Assembly (NCBI RefSeq): GCF_005405925.1
Contig: NZ_BJHV01000001.1
Span: 1,612,001 to 1,676,000, forward strand
Length of the DNA stretch: 64,000 bases
DNA from: Streptomyces antimycoticus
Lineage (GTDB): Bacteria > Actinomycetota > Actinomycetes > Streptomycetales > Streptomycetaceae
Direction: 5' to 3'
Shown: in pieces, positions 29,435-38,143 of the stretch
Layout of the letters: each line of letters opens with the position of its first letter
Numbering within the stretch: position 1 is the stretch's first letter
The notes under the pieces: generated by a model
What the model was told of the DNA's origin: nothing
Seen by the model: only the letters and a program-made list of their open reading frames with translations
Database searches by the model: none
Made by a program: the position numbers and the translations under genes

Positions 29435-29914
29435 TCACTCCGCGACGGTGGGCTCGAACCATGTCGGGCCGTCCTCGAGGGCCTGCTTGATCCGGGAGAG
29501 GGAGAAGTCCTCCATCTCGGGCAGCGCGTCGAGCGGGAACCAGCCGACGTCCAGCGACTCGTCGTCGTTCACCCGTGCCTCGCCGCCGACCGCGCGGCAG
29601 CGGAAGCAGACGTCCACGAACTGGCACCGGTCGTCGTTGGGGTAGGTCACCGGCGCCAGGGTCCGTACGAGCACGATGCGTTCGGGGACACAGTGCACCG
29701 CGGTCTCCTCCGCCACCTCGCGGACCACCGCCGTGGCCGGCTGCTCACCGGGTTCGGGGATACCGCAGATGATCGTCCAGCGGCCGTTGTCGGCCCGGCG
29801 GCCCAGCAGCACCCGCCCCTGGTCGTCGAAGACCACGGCGCTCACACCCGGCAGATACAGCAGTTGGTGACCGATGGAGGCCCTGAGGTCACGAATGAAG
29901 TCGGGGGTCGGCAT
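29435..29914 (-). CDS. Nudix hydrolase
   Basis: 159 residues. Nudix box GIPEPGEQPATAVVREVAEETAV keeps the Glu ligands (REVAEE) but has Ala where the consensus has Gly after EExx. Core strands: VSAVVFDDQGRVLLGRRADNGRW. Such enzymes cleave nucleoside diphosphates linked to another group; the substrate is unknown. ATG at 29914. 55 bp upstream of the SDR gene on the same strand, with the SDR's own promoter between. Confidence 0.88.
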   Translation of the reverse strand: MPTPDFIRDLRASIGHQLLYLPGVSAVVFDDQGRVLLGRRADNGRWTIICGIPEPGEQPATAVVREVAEETAVHCVPERIVLVRTLAPVTYPNDDRCQFVDVCFRCRAVGGEARVNDDESLDVGWFPLDALPEMEDFSLSRIKQALEDGPTWFEPTVAE

Positions 29915-30118
29915 GGGCCGAGAGTATCGGGCGGAAAAGGGGGCGCGCACGGCGGCCGAACGGCGCCCTCCACGGCGGGTGTTTCACGACCGACTCATCG
30001 TTTCTGCGCACCATATACACATTCCTTACGACAAGCGCTACGGTTTCGGGTGTCATGGCTCGCACGACGGCCGTAAGGCGTGTCGGTGCGGTGCCCGTCA
30101 CGACGGGGGGTCGACGGG

Positions 30119-31141
30119 ATGACGTCATCAGTGGTGGAGCCTGTCGTGCAGGACCACGGCAGACCGGCTGACGGATGTGCCGGCGCATCCGATATCGCGG
30201 GAGTTCTGATCCTGGCCGGCTGCGCCGTCTGGGCCCTGATCGCGGCCATGGGGCGGCCGGCCCGCCCCGAGGGGGTGCTGCTGGCGGTGCTGGCGGTGGC
30301 CGCCGGTTACGCCTGCGGCCGGATGGCCGGATCGCTGCTGCCGGTCGCCTCGGCGGCGGCCGCCGGGCTCGCGGGGTTCGGCCTGGCCTGCGCCTCGCCG
30401 TACGGGCTCACCGGCCATGAGGGGGCGGGCGCGGGCCAGCTCGCCCTGGCCACGGGCGCGGTCTGCTGTGCGGCCTGGGCCGCCTCGCGGGCGCTCCGCC
30501 CGGCGCTGTGGCTGCTGGCGACGGCGATCACGCTGACGGCCGTGGTGGCCGGCTCGACGGCGGGCTCGGTCGCGAGCGGCGCCGTCCTGGTGTGCTCGCT
30601 CACCGCCGCCCGGCGCCGGCACCGGCTGCCGGCGCTCGCCGCGTGTGTGCTGATCGCGGCGGTCGCGGTCGCCGGCACCTGGGCGGTGGCCAAGGACGCG
30701 GTCCCGGGCGGCCTCCCGCCCGCCCTGCGCGCCCATCTCACCGAGCACCGGATCCGGCTGTGGCAGGACGCGGCCCGCATCGAGGAGACGGACCCGCTGC
30801 GCGGTGCGGGCCCGGACCGCTTCGGCGAGCTGAGTCCCGCGGCGGCCCAGCCGCAGGGCCCGGAGGCCAAGCCCCATTCGGCGCCGCTGCAGCAGGCGGC
30901 CGGTCAGGGGCTACCGGGGGTGATCCTGCTGGGCGCCGCCTTCGGCTGGATGCTCCACGCCCTGTGGCGCTCTCCGCGCCCGACTCCGGTGGTCCTTACG
31001 GCGGCCGCGACGCTCACGGCCCTGGCCGTCGTGTCCTGTCTGGGCAACGCCCTGAGCTTCTCCCAGATCACCGCGGGAGCGGGCCTCCTCGCCGGACTGG
31101 CGACCGCCCGCCTGAACGACGACCCGGGAGCGGCGCCATGA
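30119..31141 (+). CDS. O-antigen-ligase-like membrane protein
   Basis: 340 residues with about nine membrane helices. The large loop (HLTEHRIRLWQDAARIEETDPLRGAGPDRFGELSPAAAQ, then PHSAPLQQAAGQGLPGVILLG) matches the WaaL/Wzy_C ligase pattern of W.dA....e.P..G.G..rf ... h.h...lq...e.G..G. ATG at 30119 after a GGGGGG tract. It is shorter than usual ligases (about 400 residues or more). Probably polymerises or transfers surface glycan; acceptor unknown. Confidence 0.75.
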   Translation: MTSSVVEPVVQDHGRPADGCAGASDIAGVLILAGCAVWALIAAMGRPARPEGVLLAVLAVAAGYACGRMAGSLLPVASAAAAGLAGFGLACASPYGLTGHEGAGAGQLALATGAVCCAAWAASRALRPALWLLATAITLTAVVAGSTAGSVASGAVLVCSLTAARRRHRLPALAACVLIAAVAVAGTWAVAKDAVPGGLPPALRAHLTEHRIRLWQDAARIEETDPLRGAGPDRFGELSPAAAQPQGPEAKPHSAPLQQAAGQGLPGVILLGAAFGWMLHALWRSPRPTPVVLTAAATLTALAVVSCLGNALSFSQITAGAGLLAGLATARLNDDPGAAP

Positions 31142-31275
31142 GACCCGGCACAGCGCGAGGGAACGCGCCCTCCGGCGCGTCCGACGACAGAGAATGCGGG
31201 CCGCCGATGGCCGCGACGGACAGCGCCTCCCCCGAAAGACATCCGCGTCCCCCAAAAGAGGGGAACGGGGACCGG

Positions 31276-31833
31276 CTAGACCTGGGAGGTGCGCGCCGCG
31301 ATCAGCCGCAGCCGGTCGCGGATCACCCGGACCGCCGCCTCCGCGTCGTCCACCGTGACCGTGAAGACGCGCCCGTCCCCGAGCCGGACCACCACGCCCT
31401 CGCCCCGGCGCACGACTACCGCGGTGCCCTTGTCGGGGCGCCAGCGGTAGCCCCAGCCGCCCCACTGGCAGGGGGTGACCTTGGGGGCCACGTCGGCGTG
31501 GACCACGTCGGTGAGCGGGATGCGGCGGCGCGGGAGCCCCATATGGCCGCAGCGGATCTCCAGCACTTCGTCGTCGACCCGCACCGCCACATGGACGAAG
31601 GCGAGGGTGCCGAAGAGCATCAGCAGCCCGGCGGCGACACAGCCGATGACGGACATCAGCAGCGGAGCGAGGCCCGAGCCCCATGGTGAGTCGACGGCGA
31701 GGTCGACACCGAGGGCCAGGCACGCGGCGCCCGCCACGGCCAGCACCCACTGCCCGCGGTTGTGGGCTCGTCCGGTCCAGACCGCGGGCGGCTGCCCGGG
31801 GGCGCTCGGCGTTCCGTGGTCGTGGTGCCTCAT
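31276..31833 (-). CDS. Membrane protein with PH-like domain
   Basis: 185 residues. Two hydrophobic helices, WVLAVAGAACLALGVDLAV and LLMSVIGCVAAGLLMLFGTLA, then a beta-rich PH-like segment: VAVRVDDEVLEIRCGHMG, RRRIPLTDVVHADVAPKVTP, GEGVVVRLGDGRVFTVTVDDAEAAVRVI. Family role unknown; conserved in streptomycetes. Convergent with the ligase-like gene. Confidence 0.75.
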   Translation of the reverse strand: MRHHDHGTPSAPGQPPAVWTGRAHNRGQWVLAVAGAACLALGVDLAVDSPWGSGLAPLLMSVIGCVAAGLLMLFGTLAFVHVAVRVDDEVLEIRCGHMGLPRRRIPLTDVVHADVAPKVTPCQWGGWGYRWRPDKGTAVVVRRGEGVVVRLGDGRVFTVTVDDAEAAVRVIRDRLRLIAARTSQV

Positions 31834-31931
31834 GGTTGGCAGCGTACTCAGGTTCCGGCCACACGGCAGCGGGCAGAGTGTTTCCGCTGGTGAAGAGCGT
31901 TGCGGTCAGCTCACCGCACGAGGCGCCGCTG

Positions 31932-32726
31932 TCAACCGCGCGCCGGGGCGACGGGTGCCAGCAGCACTCCTTCGGCGTAGGTCAGGGCGACCTCCGGCAA
32001 GGCGGCCTCGCGGCCGCCGAGGATGACGGTCAGCCCCCCGGAGGCGACCGGGCCGTCCGGCGGGAAGGGATCGGCGCCGATCCGGCGCAGGGCCTGGGCG
32101 GCGACGGCCCCGGCCGAGCCGTGGAGGGCGATCGGCGGCGCTTCCGGCTGCTGCACCGCGGCCCGGATGCGGTCGGCGACCAGTTCGTAATGGGTGCAAC
32201 CCAGGACGACGGTCGTTACCTCGCGCGGGGTGCGGGCCGCCGCGGCGGCCACCGCTGCGTCGATGCCCTCGGTGTCGGCGTGCTGCACCGCGTCCGCGAG
32301 CCCCGGGCACGGCACCTCGGTCACCTCGACGCCGTCCGCGAAGTCGCGGATCAGTCCGCGCTGGTACGGGCTGCCGGTGGTGGCCGGGGTGGCCCAGATC
32401 GCGATCGGCCCTCCCCCGGCCGCCGCGGGCTTGATGGCGGGGACGGTCCCGACGACCGGCAGCACGGGCTCCAGCGCGGCGCGCAGCGCGGGCAGGGCGT
32501 GAACGGAGGCGGTGTTGCAGGCGACGATCAGCGCGTCGGGCCGGTGCGCGGCGGCGGCCCGGGCGCAGCCCAGGGCGAGTTCGGTGACGTCCTCGGGCGT
32601 GCGCGGACCCCACGGCATGGTGGCGGGGTCGGAGGAGAGAAGGAGATCGGCGTCCGGCCGCAGTCGGCGCATCGCGGCGGCGGTGGGCAAGAGCCCGATT
32701 CCGGAGTCCATAAGCGCGATCTTCAC
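31932..32726 (-). CDS. Glutamate/aspartate racemase family protein
   Basis: 264 residues. MKIALMDSGIGLLPTAAAM (Asp-Ser of the active site), LIVACNTASVHALPAL (first catalytic Cys in CNTA) and VVLGCTHYELVADRI (second Cys, GCTHY). Both cysteines needed for cofactor-free racemisation are present. It resembles MurI, but the region between differs and Streptomyces has a separate murI, so a paralogue is likely. Divergent from the HpnB-like gene, 68 bp apart. Confidence 0.85.
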   Translation of the reverse strand: MKIALMDSGIGLLPTAAAMRRLRPDADLLLSSDPATMPWGPRTPEDVTELALGCARAAAAHRPDALIVACNTASVHALPALRAALEPVLPVVGTVPAIKPAAAGGGPIAIWATPATTGSPYQRGLIRDFADGVEVTEVPCPGLADAVQHADTEGIDAAVAAAAARTPREVTTVVLGCTHYELVADRIRAAVQQPEAPPIALHGSAGAVAAQALRRIGADPFPPDGPVASGGLTVILGGREAALPEVALTYAEGVLLAPVAPARG

Positions 32727-32794
32727 CCGGTCACTTTAATGGATCGGTCCGGTGCGCCCGACGGCCGGGCACACCTTCGGGCAGACTTCGGCGG

Positions 32795-34045
32795 GTGAGC
32801 GCGCTGATGTGGATCGCCGCCGGGTCGTTGGCCGCATGGCTGTGGCTGCTGCTGGGCCAGGGCTTCTTCTGGCGTACGGACGTTCGGCTGCCCCGGAGGG
32901 GCCCGGACGGCTCCGGACCGCCGGAGCCCGCGGCATGGCCCTCGGTGGCCGTCGTGGTGCCCGCCCGGGACGAGTCCGCCGTGCTTCCGGCCGGCCTGCC
33001 CTCGCTGCTCGCCCAGGACTATCCGGGGCCGGCGGAGATCTTCCTGATCGACGACGGCAGCTCGGACGGCACCGGAAAGCTCGCCCGTGAACTGGCCGAG
33101 GAGTACGGCGGGCTGCCGCTGACCGTCGACTCCCCCGGCGATCCCGGCCCCGGCTGGACCGGCAAGCTGTGGGCGGTGCGGCACGGCATGGCGCTCGCGA
33201 CGACCCGTATCGCCGCGGACCGTAAGGACAACGGCGACCATAGGGACGACGGCGGCCGTAAGGACGACGGCGGCGTCGACTACCTGTTGCTGACGGACGC
33301 GGATATCGCGCATGAACCGGACTCCCTGCGGGAGTTGGTGCGCGCGGCCGAGGCCAACGGACTGGATCTGGTCTCCCAGATGGCGCGGCTGCGGGTGGCG
33401 ACCGGCTGGGAGCGGCTGATCGTGCCCGCCTTCGTCTACTTCTTCGCCCAGCTGTACCCCTTTCGATGGGTCAACCGGCCCCGGGGGCGCACCGCGGCGG
33501 CCGCGGGCGGCTGTGTGCTGCTGCGCCGGGAGGCCGCCGAGCGGGCCGGGATCCCGGAGTCGATCCGGCAGTCGGTCATCGACGACGTGGCGCTGGCCCG
33601 TACGGTGAAACGGTCCGGCGGGCGGATCTGGCTGGGGCTGGCCGACCGGGTCGACAGCGTGCGGCCGTATCCGCGGCTGGGCGAGCTGTGGCGGATGGTC
33701 TCGCGCAGCGCGTACACCCAGCTGCGCCACAATCCGCTGCTGTTGCTGATGACGGTCGCGGGGCTGGCGATGGTGTATCTCGTGCCGCCCGCGGCCGTGG
33801 TCGCCGGGGTGCTGACGGGGCGTCCCACGCTCCTGTCGCTGGGCGCCGCCGCCTGGGTGCTGATGACGGGCAGCTACATCCCGATGCTGCGCTACTACCG
33901 GCAGACCTTGTGGCTGGCACCGCTGCTGCCCCTGACGGCCCTTCTCTACCTCCTGATGACCGTGGACTCGGCGGTGCGGCACCACCTCGGACAGGGCGCG
34001 GCCTGGAAGGGGCGCACCTACGCCCGCCCCAGCGCCGCACCCTGA
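32795..34045 (+). CDS. GT2 family membrane glycosyltransferase (HpnB-like)
   Basis: 416 residues. N-terminal membrane helix, then GT2 fold: SVAVVVPARDES, EIFLIDDGSSDGT, DSPGDPGPGWTGKLWAV, DYLLLTDADI (DXD), QSVIDDVALARTVKRSG (catalytic ED-like), and four C-terminal helices. This matches hopanoid-associated HpnB, although no hopanoid genes are near. A stretch DRKDNGDHRDDGGRKDDGG just before the DXD strand is encoded by three 18-bp repeats (33218-33271). GTG start at 32795. Confidence 0.85.
   Translation: MSALMWIAAGSLAAWLWLLLGQGFFWRTDVRLPRRGPDGSGPPEPAAWPSVAVVVPARDESAVLPAGLPSLLAQDYPGPAEIFLIDDGSSDGTGKLARELAEEYGGLPLTVDSPGDPGPGWTGKLWAVRHGMALATTRIAADRKDNGDHRDDGGRKDDGGVDYLLLTDADIAHEPDSLRELVRAAEANGLDLVSQMARLRVATGWERLIVPAFVYFFAQLYPFRWVNRPRGRTAAAAGGCVLLRREAAERAGIPESIRQSVIDDVALARTVKRSGGRIWLGLADRVDSVRPYPRLGELWRMVSRSAYTQLRHNPLLLLMTVAGLAMVYLVPPAAVVAGVLTGRPTLLSLGAAAWVLMTGSYIPMLRYYRQTLWLAPLLPLTALLYLLMTVDSAVRHHLGQGAAWKGRTYARPSAAP
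33218..33271. repeat. In-frame 18-bp tandem repeat, three copies
   Basis: Units at 33218, 33236 and 33254 of pattern GACCGTAAGGACAACGGC, inserting a charged, polar loop into the glycosyltransferase. Confidence 0.9.
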
Positions 34046-34070
34046 CGGCCGCGCGCCGTGCACCGGGTCT

Positions 34071-35474
34071 TCACTTGCGGCCGGGTGTCCAGTTCATGCC
34101 CCAGCCGTAGGCGTGATCGAGGGTGCGCTGCGGGCTGACGCCGCGCTGCGGCACCAGATAGCGGGCCTCTCGCTGTACGACGAGATCGTTGCCGGTGTTG
34201 GTGATGAGTGCGAGCGCGCAGACCGGGGACGGGACGGTGCACTCGTCGAGCGAGAAGTCGATCGGGGCGCCGAACTGCGGTTGCAGGGTGACCGTGGCGT
34301 GGAGGTTGGCGAAGCTGCGGGCGCCCTCGTAGATGGTCACGAAGACCAGGATCCGGCGGAACGACCGCAGGTGGTCGAGGTTGATGGTGAGGTTCTCACC
34401 GGCCGCCCGGGCACCGGTCCGGTCGTCGGCGTCCAGGTGGATGAAGGGCGGCTGGTGCAGCGAGCCGAACGAGTTGCCGAGCGCCTGGACCACGCCCTTG
34501 CTGCCGTCGGAGAGTTCGAACAGCGCCCCCAGGTCGAGATCGAGCTCGTTGTGCATGGCCATGGCCTTGCCCAGCTTGGAGGCCCAGCCCGAGAACTGCT
34601 TGTGCACCTGCCAGTTGAGGTTGACCCGCATGGTGCCGGAGGTGCCGCCCTGCTTGGTGAGCGAGACCGCGGGCGCCTCCTTCGTCAGGGTGACCTTGCT
34701 GAGGCTCACCGGCGCCGTGGCGGGCGCGGGGGCCGGTGCGGTGGGCGGGGGCGGCGGAAGGGGCGTGGAGGCGGCGGTGGGCGGCGGAGGCGGGTACGCC
34801 CCGGCCGGAGGGCCGGACGGCGGCGCGGGGGCGGCGTACGGGTTCGGTGCGGCCGCGTGGGGGGTCTGTGCCGCGTACGGGTTCTGCCCGGCGTTCGGCG
34901 GCGCGGCGGGGGCGGGAACGGGGGCGGCGGGCTGAGCCGGCGTCTGCTGCGGTTCGTCGACGCTGATACCGAAGTCCGTGGCGAGCCCCGCCAGGCCGCT
35001 CTCATACCCCTGGCCCACCGCGCGGAACTTCCAGGCGCCCTGCCTGCGGTACAACTCGCCGAGGACGAAGGCGGTCTCGACGGTGGCGTCCTCGCTGTCG
35101 AAGCGGGCGAGTTCCGCGCCGCCCGCCGCGTCCAGCACCCGGATGTGCAGACCGGGGACCTGACCGAACGTTCCGCCATCGGCCGAGGCCGCGAGGACCA
35201 CGGTGTCGATGGCGGACTCCACGCGGGCGAGGTCCACCGAAAGGGTGTCGGTCACGGTGTCACCCGTGGTCCGCTTCCCCTCGTGGCGCACCGCGCCGGA
35301 GGAGTGCGCCGCCTGGTTGTAGAAGACGAAGTCCCCGTCGGACCTGACCTTCCCGGACATCAGCAGCAGCGCCGAGGCGTCCACGTCCGGCGCCCCCGGT
35401 CCGGCGCGCCAGCCGAGCTCGATCCGCACCGCGCTTGCCGGTACTGGCGTGTTACCGCCCTTGCGCATCGCCAT
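34071..35474 (-). CDS. Two-domain TerD family protein
   Basis: 467 residues. Domain 1 (1-175): [20 protein letters not shown], calcium-binding-type [19 protein letters not shown], and the [23 protein letters not shown] tellurite-resistance pattern. A Pro/Ala/Tyr-rich linker spans 176-262. Domain 2 (263-460) is a TerD-like domain with NLNWQV and [14 protein letters not shown]. Likely cytoplasmic, stress-related, calcium-dependent scaffold. ATG at 35474 after GGGGGA. Confidence 0.88.
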   Translation of the reverse strand: MAMRKGGNTPVPASAVRIELGWRAGPGAPDVDASALLLMSGKVRSDGDFVFYNQAAHSSGAVRHEGKRTTGDTVTDTLSVDLARVESAIDTVVLAASADGGTFGQVPGLHIRVLDAAGGAELARFDSEDATVETAFVLGELYRRQGAWKFRAVGQGYESGLAGLATDFGISVDEPQQTPAQPAAPVPAPAAPPNAGQNPYAAQTPHAAAPNPYAAPAPPSGPPAGAYPPPPPTAASTPLPPPPPTAPAPAPATAPVSLSKVTLTKEAPAVSLTKQGGTSGTMRVNLNWQVHKQFSGWASKLGKAMAMHNELDLDLGALFELSDGSKGVVQALGNSFGSLHQPPFIHLDADDRTGARAAGENLTINLDHLRSFRRILVFVTIYEGARSFANLHATVTLQPQFGAPIDFSLDECTVPSPVCALALITNTGNDLVVQREARYLVPQRGVSPQRTLDHAYGWGMNWTPGRK

Positions 35475-35707
35475 TTCCGTCCCCCTGCCTCTCTGTTCGC
35501 TCGGTCACCGGGCCGCTCGGCCGCCGCATACCGCGGACGACCGGTGGCTACCCGCTGAAAACGCGCTCTTTACACGATCTCAACGTACCCTGACGACCGA
35601 TTTTCCCTGGTTCGCTCGGATTGGGGATCCACGGCCACTCCGAACACTGAAAACAACCCTCCTACCGGACTCCCCAATCAGCACATGGTGGGCTTAACTT
35701 ATGGTCT

Positions 35708-36202
35708 ATGACCTCCCCCCGCAGCACTTACGGTGGCGGCTACTACTCCTCGCCGTCCTTCCCGGACACCCCCATCTACGACAGCCTTGTCGCCGAGCGG
35801 GGCACACCACAGATCGCGCCCATCAGGGTGCCGTCCGCCTACGACACCGGAAGTCATCTTCCGGCCCTGCCCTCAGCGCTTCCCGCGCTGCCGGCCGCGC
35901 CCTCGCCGCAGCCCATGTACCAGGGCTACCAGCAGCAGCCGCAGCCCACCGGGCTGCAGCAGGCGCACGCGCCCTACATCCCGCCGCAGCCGACCGGCCC
36001 GCGGGGCTACCCGGGCGCTCAGCAGCCGCAGATGCAGCGCCCCGGCCCGGCCGCGCCGATGGGGTACGAGGCGATGCGTCCGGCCATGACGCGTCCGGCC
36101 GCGCCGCGTCCGGCGGCCCCCGCGCCGTCTCCCTACGACGACCCGTACGGGCGTCAGCAGTACCCGGGCGGCCGGTCGCCGCAGCCTGGAGGCGGCTACT
36201 GA
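35708..36202 (+). CDS. Pro/Gln-rich disordered protein (DUF6643-like)
   Basis: 164 residues, starting MTSPRSTYGGGYYSSPSFPDTPIYDSLVAERGTPQIAPIRV, a conserved Streptomyces N-terminus, followed by a Pro-Gln-Ala-Gly-Tyr-rich tail (QQPQPTGLQQ). No enzyme motif or membrane helix. It is probably disordered. ATG 35708; no Shine-Dalgarno site, and TAACTT/TATGGT just upstream would fit a leaderless transcript. Function unknown. Confidence 0.7.
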   Translation: MTSPRSTYGGGYYSSPSFPDTPIYDSLVAERGTPQIAPIRVPSAYDTGSHLPALPSALPALPAAPSPQPMYQGYQQQPQPTGLQQAHAPYIPPQPTGPRGYPGAQQPQMQRPGPAAPMGYEAMRPAMTRPAAPRPAAPAPSPYDDPYGRQQYPGGRSPQPGGGY

Positions 36203-36220
36203 CACGTGTCGGGAGGTGAT

Positions 36221-36244
36221 GCGACCGGGCCGGTGCCCGGTCGC
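36221..36244 (+). terminator. Hairpin after the DUF6643-like gene
   Basis: GCGACCGGGC, loop CGGT, GCCCGGTCGC; 10-bp perfect stem 19 bp after the stop codon. Confidence 0.65.
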
Positions 36245-36254
36245 GGGAAGGATC

Positions 36255-36294
36255 GGGCCGGATGGGGAATCCCCGTCCGGCCCCTGACTTTTTT
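36255..36294 (+). terminator. Intrinsic terminator with T tail
   Basis: GGGCCGGA-T-GGGGA-A-TCCCC-G-TCCGGCCC followed after five bases by TTTTTT (36289-36294). Classic rho-independent form, second in tandem with the hairpin just upstream. Confidence 0.85.
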
Positions 36295-36549
36295 GCGGAC
36301 CGTCCGGCCCCTGGATTTGCGGAGGCCGGGACGGTGCCGACTCTCGAGGGGGCCGTTCGGCCCCTCCCCCGCGGTGGAACGCCTCGCGATGCTGGACCGA
36401 GCAATTCCGCGAGCCATCTCCATCACGGGGGCGGACCGGGCTCTCACTCCACTGCGGTGAAGGGCGACTCGACCGGCCCGCCTCGTTCGGTGTGGGGCGC
36501 GGGGCCGGCAGGGGAGCCGGTCCCGCGCCCCATGCGAAACGCGCGCCGG

Positions 36550-36595
36550 GCCCACCGTAAGGACGTCACCAAGCCCACCGTAAGGACGTCATCGG
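36550..36595. repeat. 23-bp tandem repeat, two copies
   Basis: GCCCACCGTAAGGACGTCA followed by four variable bases, at 36550 and 36573. It lies 24 bp past the stop codon of the minus-strand response regulator. Confidence 0.85.
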
Positions 36596-36619
36596 CTCCA
36601 GGCCGTACCGCGCACGGGC

Positions 36620-37312
36620 TCACCGACCCGTTTCGCGCTCCTTGATCCGCTCGGCGATCACCGCGGCCTGAATGCGCCGCCCCACGCCCAGCTTGGACAG
36701 GATCGAGGAGATGCGGTTCTTGACGGTCTTCTCGGCCAGGAACAGCCGCTCGGCGATCTGCCGGTTGGTCAGCCCGTCGCCGATGAGCTGGAGGATCTCC
36801 CGCTCCCGCGGTGACAGGTTCTCCAGTTCCACGGGCCCGCTGGGCGCGGGGCCGCGCAGCCGGGCCATCACCCGGGCGGTGGCGCCGGGGTCGAGCATGG
36901 AGCGGCCGTCGGCCACCGTACGCACCGCCGACACCAGGTCGGACCCGTTGATCTGCTTGAGCACATAGCCCGCGGCCCCGGCCATGATGGCGTCGAACAG
37001 CGCCTCGTCGTCGTCGAAGGACGTCAGCATCAGACACGCGAGATCGGGGAGCCGGGCCCGCAACTCCCGGCAGACCTCGATCCCTTCGTGGTCCCCGCCG
37101 TCGCCCGAGGAGCCGAGCCGTACGTCGAGCACCGCGACCCGTGGCCGTACGGCGGGGGCGCGGGCGATGGCCTCGCGGGCGTTGGCCGCCTCGCCGACCA
37201 CCTCCAGATCGGACTCGGCGTCGAGCAGGTCACGCAGTCCGCGCCGCACCACCTCGTGGTCGTCGAGCAGAAAAACCCTGATGGGGCCGTCGGGGTCGGC
37301 GGTCTGGGGCAC
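36620..37312 (-). CDS. NarL/DevR-type response regulator
   Basis: 230 residues. Receiver: FLLDDHEVVRRGL, phospho-acceptor Asp63 (VAVLDVRLG), Thr97 (LMLTSFDD), Lys119 (YVLKQ). C-terminal LuxR HTH: LSPREREILQLIGDGLTNRQIAERLFLAEKTVKNRISSILSKLGV. High similarity in pattern to mycobacterial DevR/DosR and S. coelicolor OsdR. GTG 37312 chosen, with GGAGGAGAG just upstream. The DevS-like kinase at 39738-41495 is its likely partner, separated by three stress genes. Confidence 0.9.
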   Translation of the reverse strand: MPQTADPDGPIRVFLLDDHEVVRRGLRDLLDAESDLEVVGEAANAREAIARAPAVRPRVAVLDVRLGSSGDGGDHEGIEVCRELRARLPDLACLMLTSFDDDEALFDAIMAGAAGYVLKQINGSDLVSAVRTVADGRSMLDPGATARVMARLRGPAPSGPVELENLSPREREILQLIGDGLTNRQIAERLFLAEKTVKNRISSILSKLGVGRRIQAAVIAERIKERETGR

Positions 37313-37435
37313 GGCCTCTCCTCCATGGCGCACGGGTCGCCGGTCGCGATCCGGCTGCCCAGCTTTACGTTCTGCCGCGGGGCGGCGTAAGGGGCCATTC
37401 GGCCCCCGGGCCGCTCTCCGCGCCCTCCGGTCCGA

Positions 37436-37882
37436 TCATGGCGAGATCCCGCCCGCGTACGGCCCGTACAGATCCAGCAGCCGGGTGCGGGCGCTTTGCA
37501 GCCGGCCCCCGATCACCTGGGCGCAGGCCAGCGCGAGGGCATAGCCCAGCTCCGGGTCCTCGTCGCACAGCCGGCGCACCGCCTCCGCGTTGAATTCGTG
37601 CGCGCGCACCGGGCTGAGCGCCTCCGCGCCCAGATGCCAGGTGTCCGGCGGGAAGAGCCAGGACCAGCCGATGAGCTCTCCGGGGCCGAGGGTCTCGATC
37701 ACCGCGGGCCGACGCCCCGGAACATGCAGATCGAGGGTGACCGCCCCGGTGCGGATGATCCAGAAACGGTCGGCCTTACGGCCCTCCTCGAAGATGCGGC
37801 AGCCCGCGGGGAAGGACACATCGTGGGCAAGCGCCATCACCCGTTCACGATGCTCGGTCTTCAGTGCGCTCAGAAGTCCCAT
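37436..37882 (-). CDS. Cyclic-nucleotide-binding domain protein (no HTH)
   Basis: 148 residues, one CNB beta-barrel: FPAGCRIFEEGRKADRFWIIRTGAVTLDL, LGPGELIGWSWLFPP (phosphate-binding cassette region) and a C-terminal helix. It lacks the Crp HTH, so it senses a ligand without binding DNA itself. ATG 37882 was preferred over ATG 37885 because GAGG is five bases upstream. Such genes sit in DosR/Osd-type islands. 123 bp upstream of the response regulator, same strand. Confidence 0.85.
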   Translation of the reverse strand: MGLLSALKTEHRERVMALAHDVSFPAGCRIFEEGRKADRFWIIRTGAVTLDLHVPGRRPAVIETLGPGELIGWSWLFPPDTWHLGAEALSPVRAHEFNAEAVRRLCDEDPELGYALALACAQVIGGRLQSARTRLLDLYGPYAGGISP

Positions 37883-37930
37883 CATGACCTCACCTTGCCG
37901 TCTCCTCTCCCCCTCGCCCCTCGGCCGTCA

Positions 37931-37956
37931 CTGTGCGTACGAACTGTGCGTACGAG
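37931..37956. promoter_or_regulatory. 13-bp tandem direct repeat in divergent promoter
   Basis: CTGTGCGTACGAA then CTGTGCGTACGAG (37931, 37944). Spaced just over one helical turn, between divergent cNMP-domain and anti-sigma-like genes; possible activator sites. Confidence 0.5.
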
Positions 37957-37969
37957 AGGCAGCGATCCA

Positions 37970-37999
37970 AAGCGATACACCGACGATCGGGTATCGCTT
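37970..37999. promoter_or_regulatory. 9-bp inverted repeat in divergent promoter
   Basis: AAGCGATAC, 12 bases, GTATCGCTT. Dimeric-regulator-type spacing; unlike the mycobacterial DosR box. Confidence 0.5.
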
Positions 38000-38143
38000 C
38001 ACCCTTACCCATTTCCGGTCACGTTTCCGATATGACACGTCATTCGTGGTCGTGATGACCGATGAGACCCCACTCCCCGTACCCTCGGCTGCTTCACCGA
38101 CCCTGCGATGTCGCTCGTACTCGTCACCAAACGGGAGGCACTG

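Larger units (their letters stand above)
36203..36619. other. Intergenic region with two terminators and a tandem repeat
   Basis: 417 bp between convergent genes. It holds hairpins at 36221-36244 and 36255-36294 and a 23-bp tandem repeat at 36550-36595. No gene recognised. Confidence 0.6.

Noticed and set aside
34706..35179. Pro/Arg-rich frames opposite and beside the TerD gene linker
   Set aside because: Shadow frames of the Pro-rich linker.
37883..38143. Mycobacterial-type DosR box (GGGACT..AGTCCC) in the stress island promoter
   Set aside because: I looked in this and the other island spacers and saw no such palindrome.
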